From assembly GCA_005881495.1 (NCBI GenBank), contig VBHI01000059.1, positions 1 to 27,027 on the forward strand: 27,027 nucleotides of DNA. The letters are read 5' to 3'. The DNA is from Chloroflexota bacterium (lineage in GTDB: Bacteria; Chloroflexota; Ktedonobacteria; Ktedonobacterales; Ktedonobacteraceae). Position numbers and translations under genes: made by a program. Shown here one piece after another: positions 1 to 8,520 of this stretch. The notes beneath the pieces are model-generated. The model was not told the origin of the DNA. It did not search any database and saw only the letters and a list, made by a program, of their open reading frames with translations. Within the stretch, counting starts at the first letter, position 1. Each line of letters opens with the position of its first letter.

Positions 1-1
1 G

Positions 2-2182
2 GCTGGTATCACAGCTTATAGCGAGGGCAAGTTTGAGGTGGCGGCAGACGCTTTTATAGAGGCGGAAAAACTGTTTCGACAAGTAGGCGATGTTAAACGC
101 GCGGGAGATAGTCGGTCGCTGCTGGCAGATGTGCAGCGCGAGAACAACCTGGTTGAGCAAGCGATTAGCAGTTATAAGCGCGCGATGAAGCTGTATCGCG
201 AAGCAGGAAGGCCATTGAACGAAGCGCAGGCGGCTCTCGCAATTGGACACCTGGAGCGGCAACTGGCACACCTGGAACTGGCGCAGGAAGCCTATGAGAA
301 CGCGGGAAGGCTGTATAGTATGGTGCAGGGTGGCTATGCACTGGGGGAGGGTAATGTAGCGTTCGCACTGGGGCATATCGAATTACAACGCGGCAACACT
401 GATTATGCTACAGAGTACTACCAGCAGGCTATTCGTCATTTTAGCAAAGCGCAAGATAGCATCAATGAGGTGGATGCGCTCCGTAGTCTCGCCGATATAC
501 TCCGCCTGGCACGGCGTTTTGACGAGGCGATATCAGGTTATCAGCGCGCTCTTGATGTCTACCAGGCACATAAGGACAAGTATGGCATCGTTGATACGCT
601 CACAGGATTGGGGCGTATATACCTGGACCAGCAGAGGTTAGACGAGGCGGCTGATACGTTTGCTGAGGCAGTTGAACAAGCACGCGCACTGGAATACGAA
701 TTGGGCGAAGCGGATGGAAACCTGGGGTTGGCCGAGGTTGCTCAATTGCGGGGTCAGGCAGACCAGGCCTTGACCAGCGCCCAATTAGCTCTCCAAAAAT
801 ATACAGAGAGACAAAACGCTCTGGGTACGGCTCACGCAAATCGCTTACTGGGTGAGATCAATACACAGCGAGGACAACTCTCCTATGCGAACTCGACAAT
901 GGAGCGAGCATTACGGACGTATAAAGCGATCTCGTACTATATTGGACAGGCAGAAACACTGGCGGGGCTTGGTGAGATTCAGCAGCGGCGAGGCTTTTTA
1001 GCAACGGCGGCCCAGACCTATAGCGAGGCGCTGACACTGGCACAAAAGCTTCAGAATGAACTGGTAGAATGTAGAGCTTTGCTGGGTATGGGCGAGGTCT
1101 ATCGCAAGCAGGGACGTACGGCCCAGGCAAGCGAATACTTTCGTGATGCTCAATTTCGTTTGGAGCAGTTGGGAGAAGAGCTGGGAGTGGCTGAGGCGCT
1201 TATTCGCCTGGCACGCCTGGCTGTCTATGGCGGACAACTGGATGAGGCAAGCTCTTCCCTGACAAAGGCCGCGGCCCGCCTTGCAACATCGACATATGAG
1301 ACCCATGTATCGCCTTTCTTTTTGCTGGTGCAGGGGCAGTTGGTGTTCACACAGGGTGATTTTGCGCGAGCAGCAGCGCTTTTCAACGCTGCATATAAGC
1401 AGGCTGAGGGATTGCAAGAGCCATTGCTCGCTGCTGAGTCACTGCTAAGCGCGGCCAGGGTAAAACTGGCACAAGGGGAGATAGATTCCACGACAACACT
1501 CTTTACGGAGGCGGGGCGGCAATTCCAGGTGATCGAGAGTACGGATGGTGACGGGGCAGCCGTTCTGGGAATTGCGCAGACACTTATCGGCCAGGAGCGC
1601 TGGGAGGAGGCTATTCAGCGCTGTGAGGCGGCATTAACGCGGTTCAATCAGAGCGATGATCTGGTAGGGCAGGGCGATACCATGCTTGCGCTCGGATTGG
1701 CCCATCGCGGTGATGGTTCGTTAGAAGAGGCGTCAGCAGATTTTGACATGGCATTGAAGCTGTATCAAGAACAGCAGCAACCACTGGGTGAAGCGGATAC
1801 GCGCTACGAACGAGCAGGAATACATTTAGCGCAAGGAAAGCTGGATGACGCCATCGACGAGTTGAGCAGGGCAATTGGACAGGTTGAGCAGGTCATGAAA
1901 ACCTTGAGTACGCCACAGCAGTGGAGTATGTTCCTGCGGCAGTATCCGCAGTTTTATGCGCAATCAGCCATTACCCTGGTACGATTGAACCGAGATACAG
2001 AGGCGTTAGTACAACTGCAATCGTTTGCGCAGATCGTGGGAGCTGCTACCATTGTAGAGCAAATTAGAGCATATGAAGAGACGATACCTACAAGCAGCGA
2101 CGATATGACGGAAGAAGAGATACGGGCGAATAAAGAACTGGTAAAGCGATTAGACCAATTACGGAAAAAGTTGAAAGGGTGA
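2..2182 (+). CDS. Long tetratricopeptide-repeat (TPR) protein, 5' end outside the window
   Basis: The frame is open from the first bases of the window (codons from position 2 read AGITAYSEGKFEV), so the gene starts upstream; the GTG at 38 is only an internal codon. About 725 residues are visible. Almost all form TPR-like helical pairs with a period near 40 residues, of the pattern A-x-ALxxLGxIxxxxGxxxxAxxxYxxALxxYxxxG; I count roughly fifteen. TPR arrays are protein-binding scaffolds, so no enzymatic role is visible here. The last 100 residues leave the repeat pattern (LSTPQQWSMFLRQYPQFYAQ, then a charged helix ending in RLDQLRKKLKG) and resemble the segment between TPRs and the CHAT protease domain in TPR-CHAT proteins. 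The gene stops there and no CHAT domain is present. The missing N-terminus could hold a signalling domain. Two uncharacterised genes follow on the same strand. Confidence 0.85.
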   Translation, partial: AGITAYSEGKFEVAADAFIEAEKLFRQVGDVKRAGDSRSLLADVQRENNLVEQAISSYKRAMKLYREAGRPLNEAQAALAIGHLERQLAHLELAQEAYENAGRLYSMVQGGYALGEGNVAFALGHIELQRGNTDYATEYYQQAIRHFSKAQDSINEVDALRSLADILRLARRFDEAISGYQRALDVYQAHKDKYGIVDTLTGLGRIYLDQQRLDEAADTFAEAVEQARALEYELGEADGNLGLAEVAQLRGQADQALTSAQLALQKYTERQNALGTAHANRLLGEINTQRGQLSYANSTMERALRTYKAISYYIGQAETLAGLGEIQQRRGFLATAAQTYSEALTLAQKLQNELVECRALLGMGEVYRKQGRTAQASEYFRDAQFRLEQLGEELGVAEALIRLARLAVYGGQLDEASSSLTKAAARLATSTYETHVSPFFLLVQGQLVFTQGDFARAAALFNAAYKQAEGLQEPLLAAESLLSAARVKLAQGEIDSTTTLFTEAGRQFQVIESTDGDGAAVLGIAQTLIGQERWEEAIQRCEAALTRFNQSDDLVGQGDTMLALGLAHRGDGSLEEASADFDMALKLYQEQQQPLGEADTRYERAGIHLAQGKLDDAIDELSRAIGQVEQVMKTLSTPQQWSMFLRQYPQFYAQSAITLVRLNRDTEALVQLQSFAQIVGAATIVEQIRAYEETIPTSSDDMTEEEIRANKELVKRLDQLRKKLKG

Positions 2183-2184
2183 GC

Positions 2185-2223
2185 TATCATAGCTTGCCAT
2201 GTAGACGCAAACAGCTTATGATA
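2185..2223 (+). other. Imperfect hairpin just after the TPR gene
   Basis: TATCATAGCT (2185-2194) pairs with AGCTTATGATA (2213-2223), giving a 10-bp stem with one bulged T, three bases after the stop codon. No T-run follows, so it is at best a weak terminator or an RNA-processing or stability element. Confidence 0.3.
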
Positions 2224-2235
2224 CAGGGAAGTAAA

Positions 2236-2264
2236 TTGCATACTTTCAGTAGGAAAAATACTAT
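2236..2264 (+). promoter_or_regulatory. Weak candidate promoter upstream of the 261-residue gene
   Basis: TTGCAT (2236-2241) and TACTAT (2259-2264) are separated by exactly 17 bp in the short gap before the next gene. The boxes match the sigma-70 consensus at only 3/6 and 4/6 positions. Read-through from the TPR gene is an equally good explanation for expression. Confidence 0.25.
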
Positions 2265-2285
2265 TGCCGAGAGGAAACCTTTGTA

Positions 2286-3071
2286 ATGGATATGCGGTTC
2301 TTACGTGGTAATCCACAAGCCCCGAAGGGGCATGCCATTTTTATAGCGCGAAGTACTGATGACCCAAGGACTGTCTTCTGCACGTATTGTATTGTGCCAC
2401 CAACGCCGTTATCGTTAGCAAAGTACCTCCCCTCTTTCCTGGCCGCGCAGTTGCCGCCTGAGGAGCTACGGGAAGCGGCAAATGTCAATGTGATGCCGAT
2501 CCCCCCGATGTTGGAAGAAGGCACCAGCTTAGAGCACTTGCAGATGCTGGCCGATCGTCGCGATGACGACCTGTGCGACATTGGTTCTATCAATCCAAAG
2601 GATGAAGGGGCGCGGATGCAGCGAGTCGCGGAGGGCTGCCAGGAGTATGGGCAGCTGTATCTCAACTATTCACTCACCTTCGAGGCTGTAGTATCATCTC
2701 CTGCTCAGATGGATCAACTGGATGAGCCGGGTACCCCAATGGATGACCTGGACACGGAAGAGCTATTGCTTCAGACGATGACCGACCGCGAGCGGCTGAC
2801 AGAATTAGGGAAGATGGTAGGGGTGGCCCGGTACGCATTGGAAGGGCACGATACCAACCTGCTGCAAGAGACAAAGCGGAAGATGCAGCGGATCGCGGGA
2901 CGTTTAGCTGATAAGTATAAGGGTTTCGAGCTGACGAATGCCGCTGTGAATCCAGGTGAGCGAGGTGCGCGATTGGCGGAGTTATACCTGGAACGGGCAT
3001 TTAAGCTTCTCGATGAGGAGTACGCAGATATTCCACAGATTGAGCGAGCTATTCGCGAAATGCAAAGTTAA
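2286..3071 (+). CDS. Uncharacterised 261-residue protein
   Basis: I do not recognise a characterised domain. The ATG at 2286 is preceded by GAGAGG about 11 bp upstream; an in-frame ATG two codons later is the alternative. There is no signal peptide or membrane segment. The N-terminal 55 residues (GHAIFIARSTDD, then a YCIVPPTPLSLAKYLPSF stretch) look like a folded alpha/beta region. The middle has a proline-rich PIPPMLEEGTS segment followed by LADRRDDDLCDIG. The C-terminal half is helical and highly charged and may form a coiled coil (about residues 150-260). It lies between the TPR gene and the 474-residue gene with short gaps on one strand, so the three are probably co-expressed. A cytoplasmic partner of the TPR scaffold is a guess from position only. 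Confidence 0.75.
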   Translation: MDMRFLRGNPQAPKGHAIFIARSTDDPRTVFCTYCIVPPTPLSLAKYLPSFLAAQLPPEELREAANVNVMPIPPMLEEGTSLEHLQMLADRRDDDLCDIGSINPKDEGARMQRVAEGCQEYGQLYLNYSLTFEAVVSSPAQMDQLDEPGTPMDDLDTEELLLQTMTDRERLTELGKMVGVARYALEGHDTNLLQETKRKMQRIAGRLADKYKGFELTNAAVNPGERGARLAELYLERAFKLLDEEYADIPQIERAIREMQS

Positions 3072-3117
3072 AGACATCTGGTCCTAGATTGCGCTAGATG
3101 GGGAGAGAGAAAGAGAT

Positions 3118-4542
3118 ATGCCTACGATTGGAATGAGCGTCGATATGTCGGCGCTTGTTAACGCCACAGTTGCTGAGAATAGCCAGGAAACTATTGCGGT
3201 CGCACGTGATCTTTTACGCAGTGGCGCACCGGCTGCTGAACTCGCGGGGCGGGCGGGATTGATCGCAGCTGCTGGCGATAGTGATGGCCATGCCATAGTG
3301 ACACTAAGCGCAGCTGCCGCGCTGAGCCGTTGGATGATGGCGGTCCCACGTCTTCCAGAACAAGACCCGGAAAGCCATGAAGAAGAACTGCCACTCCTGG
3401 TGCAGGCCCTGATAGCAACAGCCCCAGCACTGAAAGAAGGGAAGAAGACCGAAGTAAGGTATCCTGATCCTCTCTACCCGAGCGGACTAGCAGAGAAAAC
3501 AGTTGACGATGCAATGCACGAGGCTGTGTATAGCAACGATGCGGTGCATGTTGAACGGCTTCTCCTCGGCCTTTATGGAACAGGTGCGGACTATCGCACG
3601 ATGGAAGTGCGCACCTATGATGGTATTTCAACGACGTTCCAGGATGCAGGACACCCTCTGATATTTGCGGTACGAGGTTTTCAGTTGTTGGACGCGGTTG
3701 AGTGGGGAGAGCGAGCGCCACATATTTTACACTGGCTCACTCCCCATCTCCCTTTACATGGAGAAGAACCTCAGTGGGTTCGAGCTGTGCGGGCATTTCA
3801 TGCTGAGCCCACCCATAGTCTTGCAAGTCTTCGCACCCGCCTGTCTGCGCCGAAAGATGTCAATGCACTGCCGCTGCGCAGCTTAATACAGAGCGATGCT
3901 GATACAACACAAATTTGTCAGGGTGTTTATGACGCGCTCATGAAGGAAGGAGCATCGTCTCTCGGTGCAGGTTCGGTAATCGCGCTGGCCGCAGCAGATC
4001 TCCTGCTGAGAGTGGGAGATGGGGATCGCGACGAGTTTGAACGGGCGGCGCATGGATTCCTCTTCACTGCTGCTGTGCGCGTTGTGTTTGGGCGCGTACA
4101 GGATATTGCAGCGCTGCCGTTGCTATATACTGCCGCAGCCCATGCCAATGCACTGTATAAAGAGTTGGGTCAACCCATTCATTCGACGGAGACAGCGTCG
4201 ATGACGGCTTCTTTTGGTGGAGGTTTAATTGCTCCGGCTCTGCTGGAAACATTGAGCGAGCAAGTAGAGGCGCGGGATTACAACGGAGCCGTTTCAACCA
4301 CACGACGCTATCTGAAGCTTAGTCATGACCCACGGGCGCTGTTTGCCACGATTGGTCTCATGGCTGCTCGCGCGGATGCTGCCGCAGATCAGGGACATAC
4401 GCTGCAAATCGTGCAGGCGGCTGGCGAAGAATACATGGCATGGCCATCTTCTTTAGCTGACACCAATATCGATGTATTGTTATTTGTGGCGCTGCGAGCT
4501 GCTGCGTTTGCCAGGCGTAATACCGTGGTGGATAATTTGTAG
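3118..4542 (+). CDS. Uncharacterised alanine-rich, mostly helical 474-residue protein
   Basis: No characterised enzyme family is recognised with certainty. The ATG at 3118 follows a purine-rich GGGGAGAGAGAAAG stretch. The protein is rich in Ala and Leu and appears almost wholly alpha-helical and soluble, with no signal peptide. Visible landmarks are SNDAVHVERLLLGLYGTGAD (about residues 138-157), DAGHPLIFAVRGFQLLDAVE (about 176-195) and a helix with AAHGFLFTAAVRVVFGRVQD (about 303-322). From memory, these resemble a helical domain found alone or near Rieske domains in actinobacterial proteins, where conserved His residues could bind metal; I could not verify this. It is the last gene before the 8-bp repeat array and the ABC locus, and its 46-bp gap from the preceding gene suggests co-transcription with it. 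Confidence 0.75.
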   Translation: MPTIGMSVDMSALVNATVAENSQETIAVARDLLRSGAPAAELAGRAGLIAAAGDSDGHAIVTLSAAAALSRWMMAVPRLPEQDPESHEEELPLLVQALIATAPALKEGKKTEVRYPDPLYPSGLAEKTVDDAMHEAVYSNDAVHVERLLLGLYGTGADYRTMEVRTYDGISTTFQDAGHPLIFAVRGFQLLDAVEWGERAPHILHWLTPHLPLHGEEPQWVRAVRAFHAEPTHSLASLRTRLSAPKDVNALPLRSLIQSDADTTQICQGVYDALMKEGASSLGAGSVIALAAADLLLRVGDGDRDEFERAAHGFLFTAAVRVVFGRVQDIAALPLLYTAAAHANALYKELGQPIHSTETASMTASFGGGLIAPALLETLSEQVEARDYNGAVSTTRRYLKLSHDPRALFATIGLMAARADAAADQGHTLQIVQAAGEEYMAWPSSLADTNIDVLLFVALRAAAFARRNTVVDNL

Positions 4543-4562
4543 GACGTTGCAGCGAGGTGCAG

Positions 4563-4610
4563 AGGGACAAAGGGACAAAGGGACAAGGGGACAGAGGGAC
4601 AAAGGGACAA
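4563..4610 (+). repeat. Array of six 8-bp tandem repeats, unit AGGGACAA
   Basis: Six consecutive units in exact 8-bp register occupy 4563-4610: five are AGGGACAA and the fourth is GGGGACAG. A degenerate further copy (GTGGACAAGGGGA, 4618-4630) continues to just before the next gene. The period is not a multiple of three, and the array lies fully in the 96-bp gap between genes. It resembles the short tandem repeats common in cyanobacteria. One strand is purine-rich. Confidence 0.85.
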
Positions 4611-4638
4611 GGATATTGTGGACAAGGGGATCATGTGA

Positions 4639-6375
4639 ATGTACTATAAGAAGCGTATTTCTGTGCGGTCTAGACTGTTGCTTATCTTTCTGTGTTTCAT
4701 GAGTATTCTCCTGGTGGGCTGTGATTTGGGGATTAATCCGGCTCCTACCGTGAAAAAACTGGTGAAGGCGCCTGCTGACAAGCAGGTGTATGTAGTACCT
4801 CAAGTGGGTATCAGCGATATCACGACCCTTGACCCTGCGCTGGTACTGGCGGCTGACCAACCGTCGATGAGCGCCGTTGAGATGATTTACAGCGGATTGG
4901 TGACGCTGAACGGTAATCTCCAGGTACAACCACAACTTGCACAGTCCTGGAGTGTGTCCCAGGACGGCCTAACCTATACCTTTCACCTGCGCCATAACCT
5001 GAAATTCAGTGATGGCACACCGCTTAGCGCGGCAGATGTGGCCTACAGTATTGACCGCGCGCTACAACCTGCCACCAAGTCTACTGTTGCTCCTATTTAC
5101 TTATCGCTGATAAAAGATTCCGATAAAATGTTAGGTGGATTCATACCAACACTGATCAATGATAGTTTGATTACGCCAGATGCGAATACGCTAGTGATCA
5201 GTATTAAAAAAAAGGCGCCGTACTTTCTGGCAATGCTTACCTACCCGTCTTCCTTTGTGGTTGAAAAGCGCCTGATTGATACGTATAAAACAGCTTTTAC
5301 AGATCACCTGATGGAGGGGGGAAGTACCGGCCCTTTTAAGGTTTCACAGTATACGCATGGCAAAGAAATCGACTTCGTTTCCAATAGCAACTACTATGGT
5401 CTGCAACCGCAACTGCATAAAGTAGTTTTTCCGTTTTATCAACAATCGGACAATGCTTACCACGATTACCTAACGGGCAAGGTCGATACTGTAGGGATCC
5501 CGGTCTCTACATTTGCAAACGATAAGAAGCGCAACGATTTCCACCAGATTCCACAGTTATGGATCAATTATTACACCATGAATTACCTGGTGAAGCCATT
5601 CGACAATATCCACATTCGCCAGGCATTTGCCCTGGCCATCGACAAAGCAGCGATTGCCACAGATGTCTGGAAGGGAACGGTATTGCCCACAAATCATATT
5701 GTGCCGCAGGGTATGCCAGGTTTTAACCCCAACCTGACCAGCCCAGATGGTACACAGAGTTTAAAAGGGAACCCGGCACAAGCTAGAGCATTGTTGCAAA
5801 TGGGATTGAAGGAAGAGAATCTTGCAGCACTGCCGCCAATCAAGCTGACGTATGCGATGTCGGCGAATGTGGCCTATTTTGACCAGGAAGTGACAGCGAT
5901 GATCAAGATGTGGCATGACGTGCTGGGCGTCACAGTGACACCTATTGCCATTGATTATAATTCGCTCCTCACCCAGGTTACGCTGGCCACAGGCAATGCT
6001 GCGGGCTTGCAGTTCTGGGGGCTGACGTGGGTTGCTGAATATCCTGATCCACAAGATTGGTTAACGCGGCAGTTCGATAGCGGGGTGCCTAATAACAATA
6101 TGAACTACGGTCAAAATACGAGCAGCAATGTTGCGAAACAGCAGATGCAGCAGCAGCAGTTGGAAAAGGCCGATAGCAACAGCAGCGAGGATGTACGTAT
6201 TCAGACGTATCAGCAGGCAGAACAGCAGTTAGTCAACGACGTGGCGTGGATGCCGATGGAACAGGTAACGTCAAACTTCCTACGGAAAACAACGGTCATC
6301 GGTATCGTTGACAACGCCCAGGGAATTATTCCTCCCAACGACTGGGCGAATGTTTATATTGGGCAGTATGTATAG
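4639..6375 (+). CDS. ABC transporter substrate-binding lipoprotein, family 5 (copy 1)
   Basis: This is an extracytoplasmic oligopeptide/dipeptide-type solute-binding protein (SBP_bac_5 family) of 578 residues. A lysine/arginine-rich start, a hydrophobic stretch and the lipobox LVGC (residues 25-28, lipidated Cys28) make it a membrane-anchored lipoprotein. Family signatures include LDPAL, LKFSDGTPLSAADVAYSIDR, GPFKV, YPDPQDW and the NNNMNYGQN segment near the C-terminus. The ATG at 4639 has AAGGGGA 8 bp upstream, and that ribosome-binding site lies in the degenerate tail of the 8-bp repeat array. It is the most divergent of three tandem paralogues and carries a Gln-rich stretch (QQQMQQQQLEK-like, about residues 496-510). 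The substrate cannot be read from sequence; peptides are the usual ligands, but nickel, sugars or haem occur in the family. Confidence 0.92.
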   Translation: MYYKKRISVRSRLLLIFLCFMSILLVGCDLGINPAPTVKKLVKAPADKQVYVVPQVGISDITTLDPALVLAADQPSMSAVEMIYSGLVTLNGNLQVQPQLAQSWSVSQDGLTYTFHLRHNLKFSDGTPLSAADVAYSIDRALQPATKSTVAPIYLSLIKDSDKMLGGFIPTLINDSLITPDANTLVISIKKKAPYFLAMLTYPSSFVVEKRLIDTYKTAFTDHLMEGGSTGPFKVSQYTHGKEIDFVSNSNYYGLQPQLHKVVFPFYQQSDNAYHDYLTGKVDTVGIPVSTFANDKKRNDFHQIPQLWINYYTMNYLVKPFDNIHIRQAFALAIDKAAIATDVWKGTVLPTNHIVPQGMPGFNPNLTSPDGTQSLKGNPAQARALLQMGLKEENLAALPPIKLTYAMSANVAYFDQEVTAMIKMWHDVLGVTVTPIAIDYNSLLTQVTLATGNAAGLQFWGLTWVAEYPDPQDWLTRQFDSGVPNNNMNYGQNTSSNVAKQQMQQQQLEKADSNSSEDVRIQTYQQAEQQLVNDVAWMPMEQVTSNFLRKTTVIGIVDNAQGIIPPNDWANVYIGQYV

Positions 6376-6485
6376 GGGAGTGGACCAGGGCAACTGCAAG
6401 GGTATGTATATGGTTTACCTAATAACATCGTAACCCCCCCATAATGTCAGTACAACGTACCATATTTAACAAGGAGAAGTCACGA

Positions 6486-8213
6486 ATGCGATCTAGCAAG
6501 AAGTTAATGACAACGCTTCTGCCAACATTCCTGGCCTTGATGGGTATGCTGCTGGTGGCCTGTGGTGGTTCAACATCTACAACGCCAACGACCTCCGGCA
6601 AAGCAACGCCTGACAAGCAAGTAATGAAATTCCCTATTGTTGCAGGTATTTCAGATATCAAGACGTTCGATCCGGCTCTGTCGACGGACGCAGCATCCAT
6701 CGCCGCTATCGACCTGGTATTTACCGGTCTGGTACAGCTTGACGACAAGCTCCAGGTGCAGCCACAACTTGCATCGTCCTACAGCCTGAGCTCTGACGGC
6801 CTTTCCTGGACATTCAAACTGAAACCCAATCTGAAGTTCAGTGATGGCACGGCATTGACCTCAGCGGACGTCACCTATAGTATTAACCGCGCTCTGCAGC
6901 CCGTTACAAAGTCTACCACTGCTCCAATCTACCTGGCCCTGATCAAAGACTCTGATAAGCTGGTGGCGGGCAAGATCTCGACCATTATAGGCGACAGTCT
7001 GTTGACACCCGATCCCAACACTGTCGTCATAATCGCCAACAAGAAAGCTGCTTACTTCCTGGATGCGTTGGCCTACTCGTGCTCCTATATTGTTGAGAAG
7101 AGCCTAATCAATAAGTATGGCACCAACTTCACCGACCACCTGAACGAGGGCGGCGGCGATGGCCCATTCAAGGTCCAAACATTCACACACGGCACGAATA
7201 TCGTCGTAGTGCCGAACCCCGACTACTACGGTGCCAAGCCGCAATTGACGAAGCTGATTTACCCGTTCTATAAGCAGCAGGACACGGTGTACAAAGCGTA
7301 CGAGGCAGGTCAGGTTGATTATTCCGGAGTTCCTTCCGCCAACCTCGCAGCAGCGAAGACGCTCCCGAACAACCAGTACCAGCAGATCCCGCAGTTGTGG
7401 ATCAACTACTACGCCATGAATTACCTGGTGAAGCCGTTCGACAATATCCACATTCGTCAGGCATTCGACCTTGCCGTTGACAAAGACCTGATTGTCCATA
7501 GCGTGTGGAAGGATAGATACATCCCATCTAACCACATTGTGCCGAAGGGAATGCCGGGCTATAACCCCAATCTCACTGGTCCAGATGGCGTGACGAGCAC
7601 CAAGGGGGACGCGACCAAGGCTAAGGCGCTCTTCCAGCAGGGCCTGCAGGAAGAGGGATATACGAGCGTGGCACAGATGCCCCCGGTTAAGCTCACCTAT
7701 CCAAGGGGTTCTCAAGACGAGGATAACGAAGTCGCCGCCCTGGCACAGATGTGGCAGACAACGCTGGGTGTCAGTGTCATAGCGAATCCCGAAGACTTCA
7801 ACAAATTGCTTACAGATATTACCGCAGCAATTAACAATCCAAAGGGACTACAATTCTATGGCCTCACCTGGATTGCTGACTATCCCGATCCGCAGGATTG
7901 GACCACCTTGCAGTTCGACAAGGGCGTGCCGAACAACAACATGAACTATGGTCAGAACAGTACAGCTGACGCGGCACAGCAGCAAGCAGTCCAGCAGGCG
8001 TTGGAAGCGGCCGATGTGAATCCTGACCAGCAAGCTCGCTTACAGGCGTACATGCAAGCAGAGCAGCAGTTGGTCAACGATGTTGTCTGGTTGCCAATCG
8101 AACAGTTGACGGTCAGCCAGGTACTCAAGCCGTATGTCAAGGGTTTGATAACGAATCCACAGGGTTTAACTCCACCCGATGACTGGGGCAACATCTACAT
8201 TCAGGTGCACTAA
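6486..8213 (+). CDS. ABC transporter substrate-binding lipoprotein, family 5 (copy 2)
   Basis: A 575-residue SBP_bac_5 lipoprotein with lipobox LVAC (residues 23-26, lipidated Cys26) followed by a Ser/Thr-rich linker. The start is set at 6486 rather than the upstream in-frame ATG at 6444, because AAGGAGAAGT sits just before 6486, the signal peptide begins there, and the same leader and start recur in copy 3. It shares the copy 1 architecture (LKFSDGTALTSADVTYSINR, GPFKV, YPDPQDW, NNNMNYGQN) but is far closer to copy 3, with the same length and a 53-nt identical block (7389-7441). It is 110 bp downstream of copy 1 and probably co-transcribed with it. It should deliver the same class of ligand as its neighbours. 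Confidence 0.93.
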   Translation: MRSSKKLMTTLLPTFLALMGMLLVACGGSTSTTPTTSGKATPDKQVMKFPIVAGISDIKTFDPALSTDAASIAAIDLVFTGLVQLDDKLQVQPQLASSYSLSSDGLSWTFKLKPNLKFSDGTALTSADVTYSINRALQPVTKSTTAPIYLALIKDSDKLVAGKISTIIGDSLLTPDPNTVVIIANKKAAYFLDALAYSCSYIVEKSLINKYGTNFTDHLNEGGGDGPFKVQTFTHGTNIVVVPNPDYYGAKPQLTKLIYPFYKQQDTVYKAYEAGQVDYSGVPSANLAAAKTLPNNQYQQIPQLWINYYAMNYLVKPFDNIHIRQAFDLAVDKDLIVHSVWKDRYIPSNHIVPKGMPGYNPNLTGPDGVTSTKGDATKAKALFQQGLQEEGYTSVAQMPPVKLTYPRGSQDEDNEVAALAQMWQTTLGVSVIANPEDFNKLLTDITAAINNPKGLQFYGLTWIADYPDPQDWTTLQFDKGVPNNNMNYGQNSTADAAQQQAVQQALEAADVNPDQQARLQAYMQAEQQLVNDVVWLPIEQLTVSQVLKPYVKGLITNPQGLTPPDDWGNIYIQVH

Positions 8214-8520
8214 TGTAGCCTATCTTGTGTGAGATTTAATTACGGCCTGACGTATAAATATAAGCTACCGCTTGCAGCCGTTAACATGCTGGCTATTTTC
8301 TGGTATTCTGCCCTGCTACGTGGTGTAGCTCAGATAATGCAAGGGAAAAGTGACTTCCGCCAGGCCAAAGGCAGGGAGTTAACTCGAAGCGTTGGGTGAA
8401 AGGAGGCAGAAGCGCACGCAAGAGAAGGTCCCAAAGGATCAGATAACCACACTGGTACTTTGACGATGCTATTTTGTTTTCGTCGAACTAAAATTCATTT
8501 TTTACAAGGAGAAGTCACGA
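8214..8520 (+). other. 307-bp intergenic region with a possibly structured leader before copy 3
   Basis: No gene is seen here. A segment of about 130 nt (8320-8450) is bounded by GTGGT (8320-8324) and complementary ACCAC (8446-8450). Inside are short potential stems (GGAA/TTCC near 8344-8357, GCC/GGC near 8359-8372, the palindrome GAGTTAACTC at 8376-8385) and a direct repeat CAGATAA at 8331 and 8440. It matches no riboswitch class I know. A TTGACG box at 8460 has no well-spaced -10 partner (TAAAAT at 8489 is 23 bp away). The last 20 bp repeat the AAGGAGAAGTCACGA ribosome-binding leader of copy 2. Confidence 0.35.

Noticed and set aside
4563..4610. CRISPR-like array
   Set aside because: Units are only 8 bp and contiguous with no spacers; this is a simple tandem repeat.
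6444..6485. Upstream ATG for the second binding protein
   Set aside because: It would place 14 residues before the signal peptide and lacks a ribosome-binding site; the ATG at 6486 has AAGGAGAAG and is mirrored in copy 3.
8319..8345. tRNA-like GGTGTAGCTCAG sequence in the leader of copy 3
   Set aside because: It resembles a tRNA D-arm but no T-arm, anticodon stem or acceptor pairing follows at the required distances.
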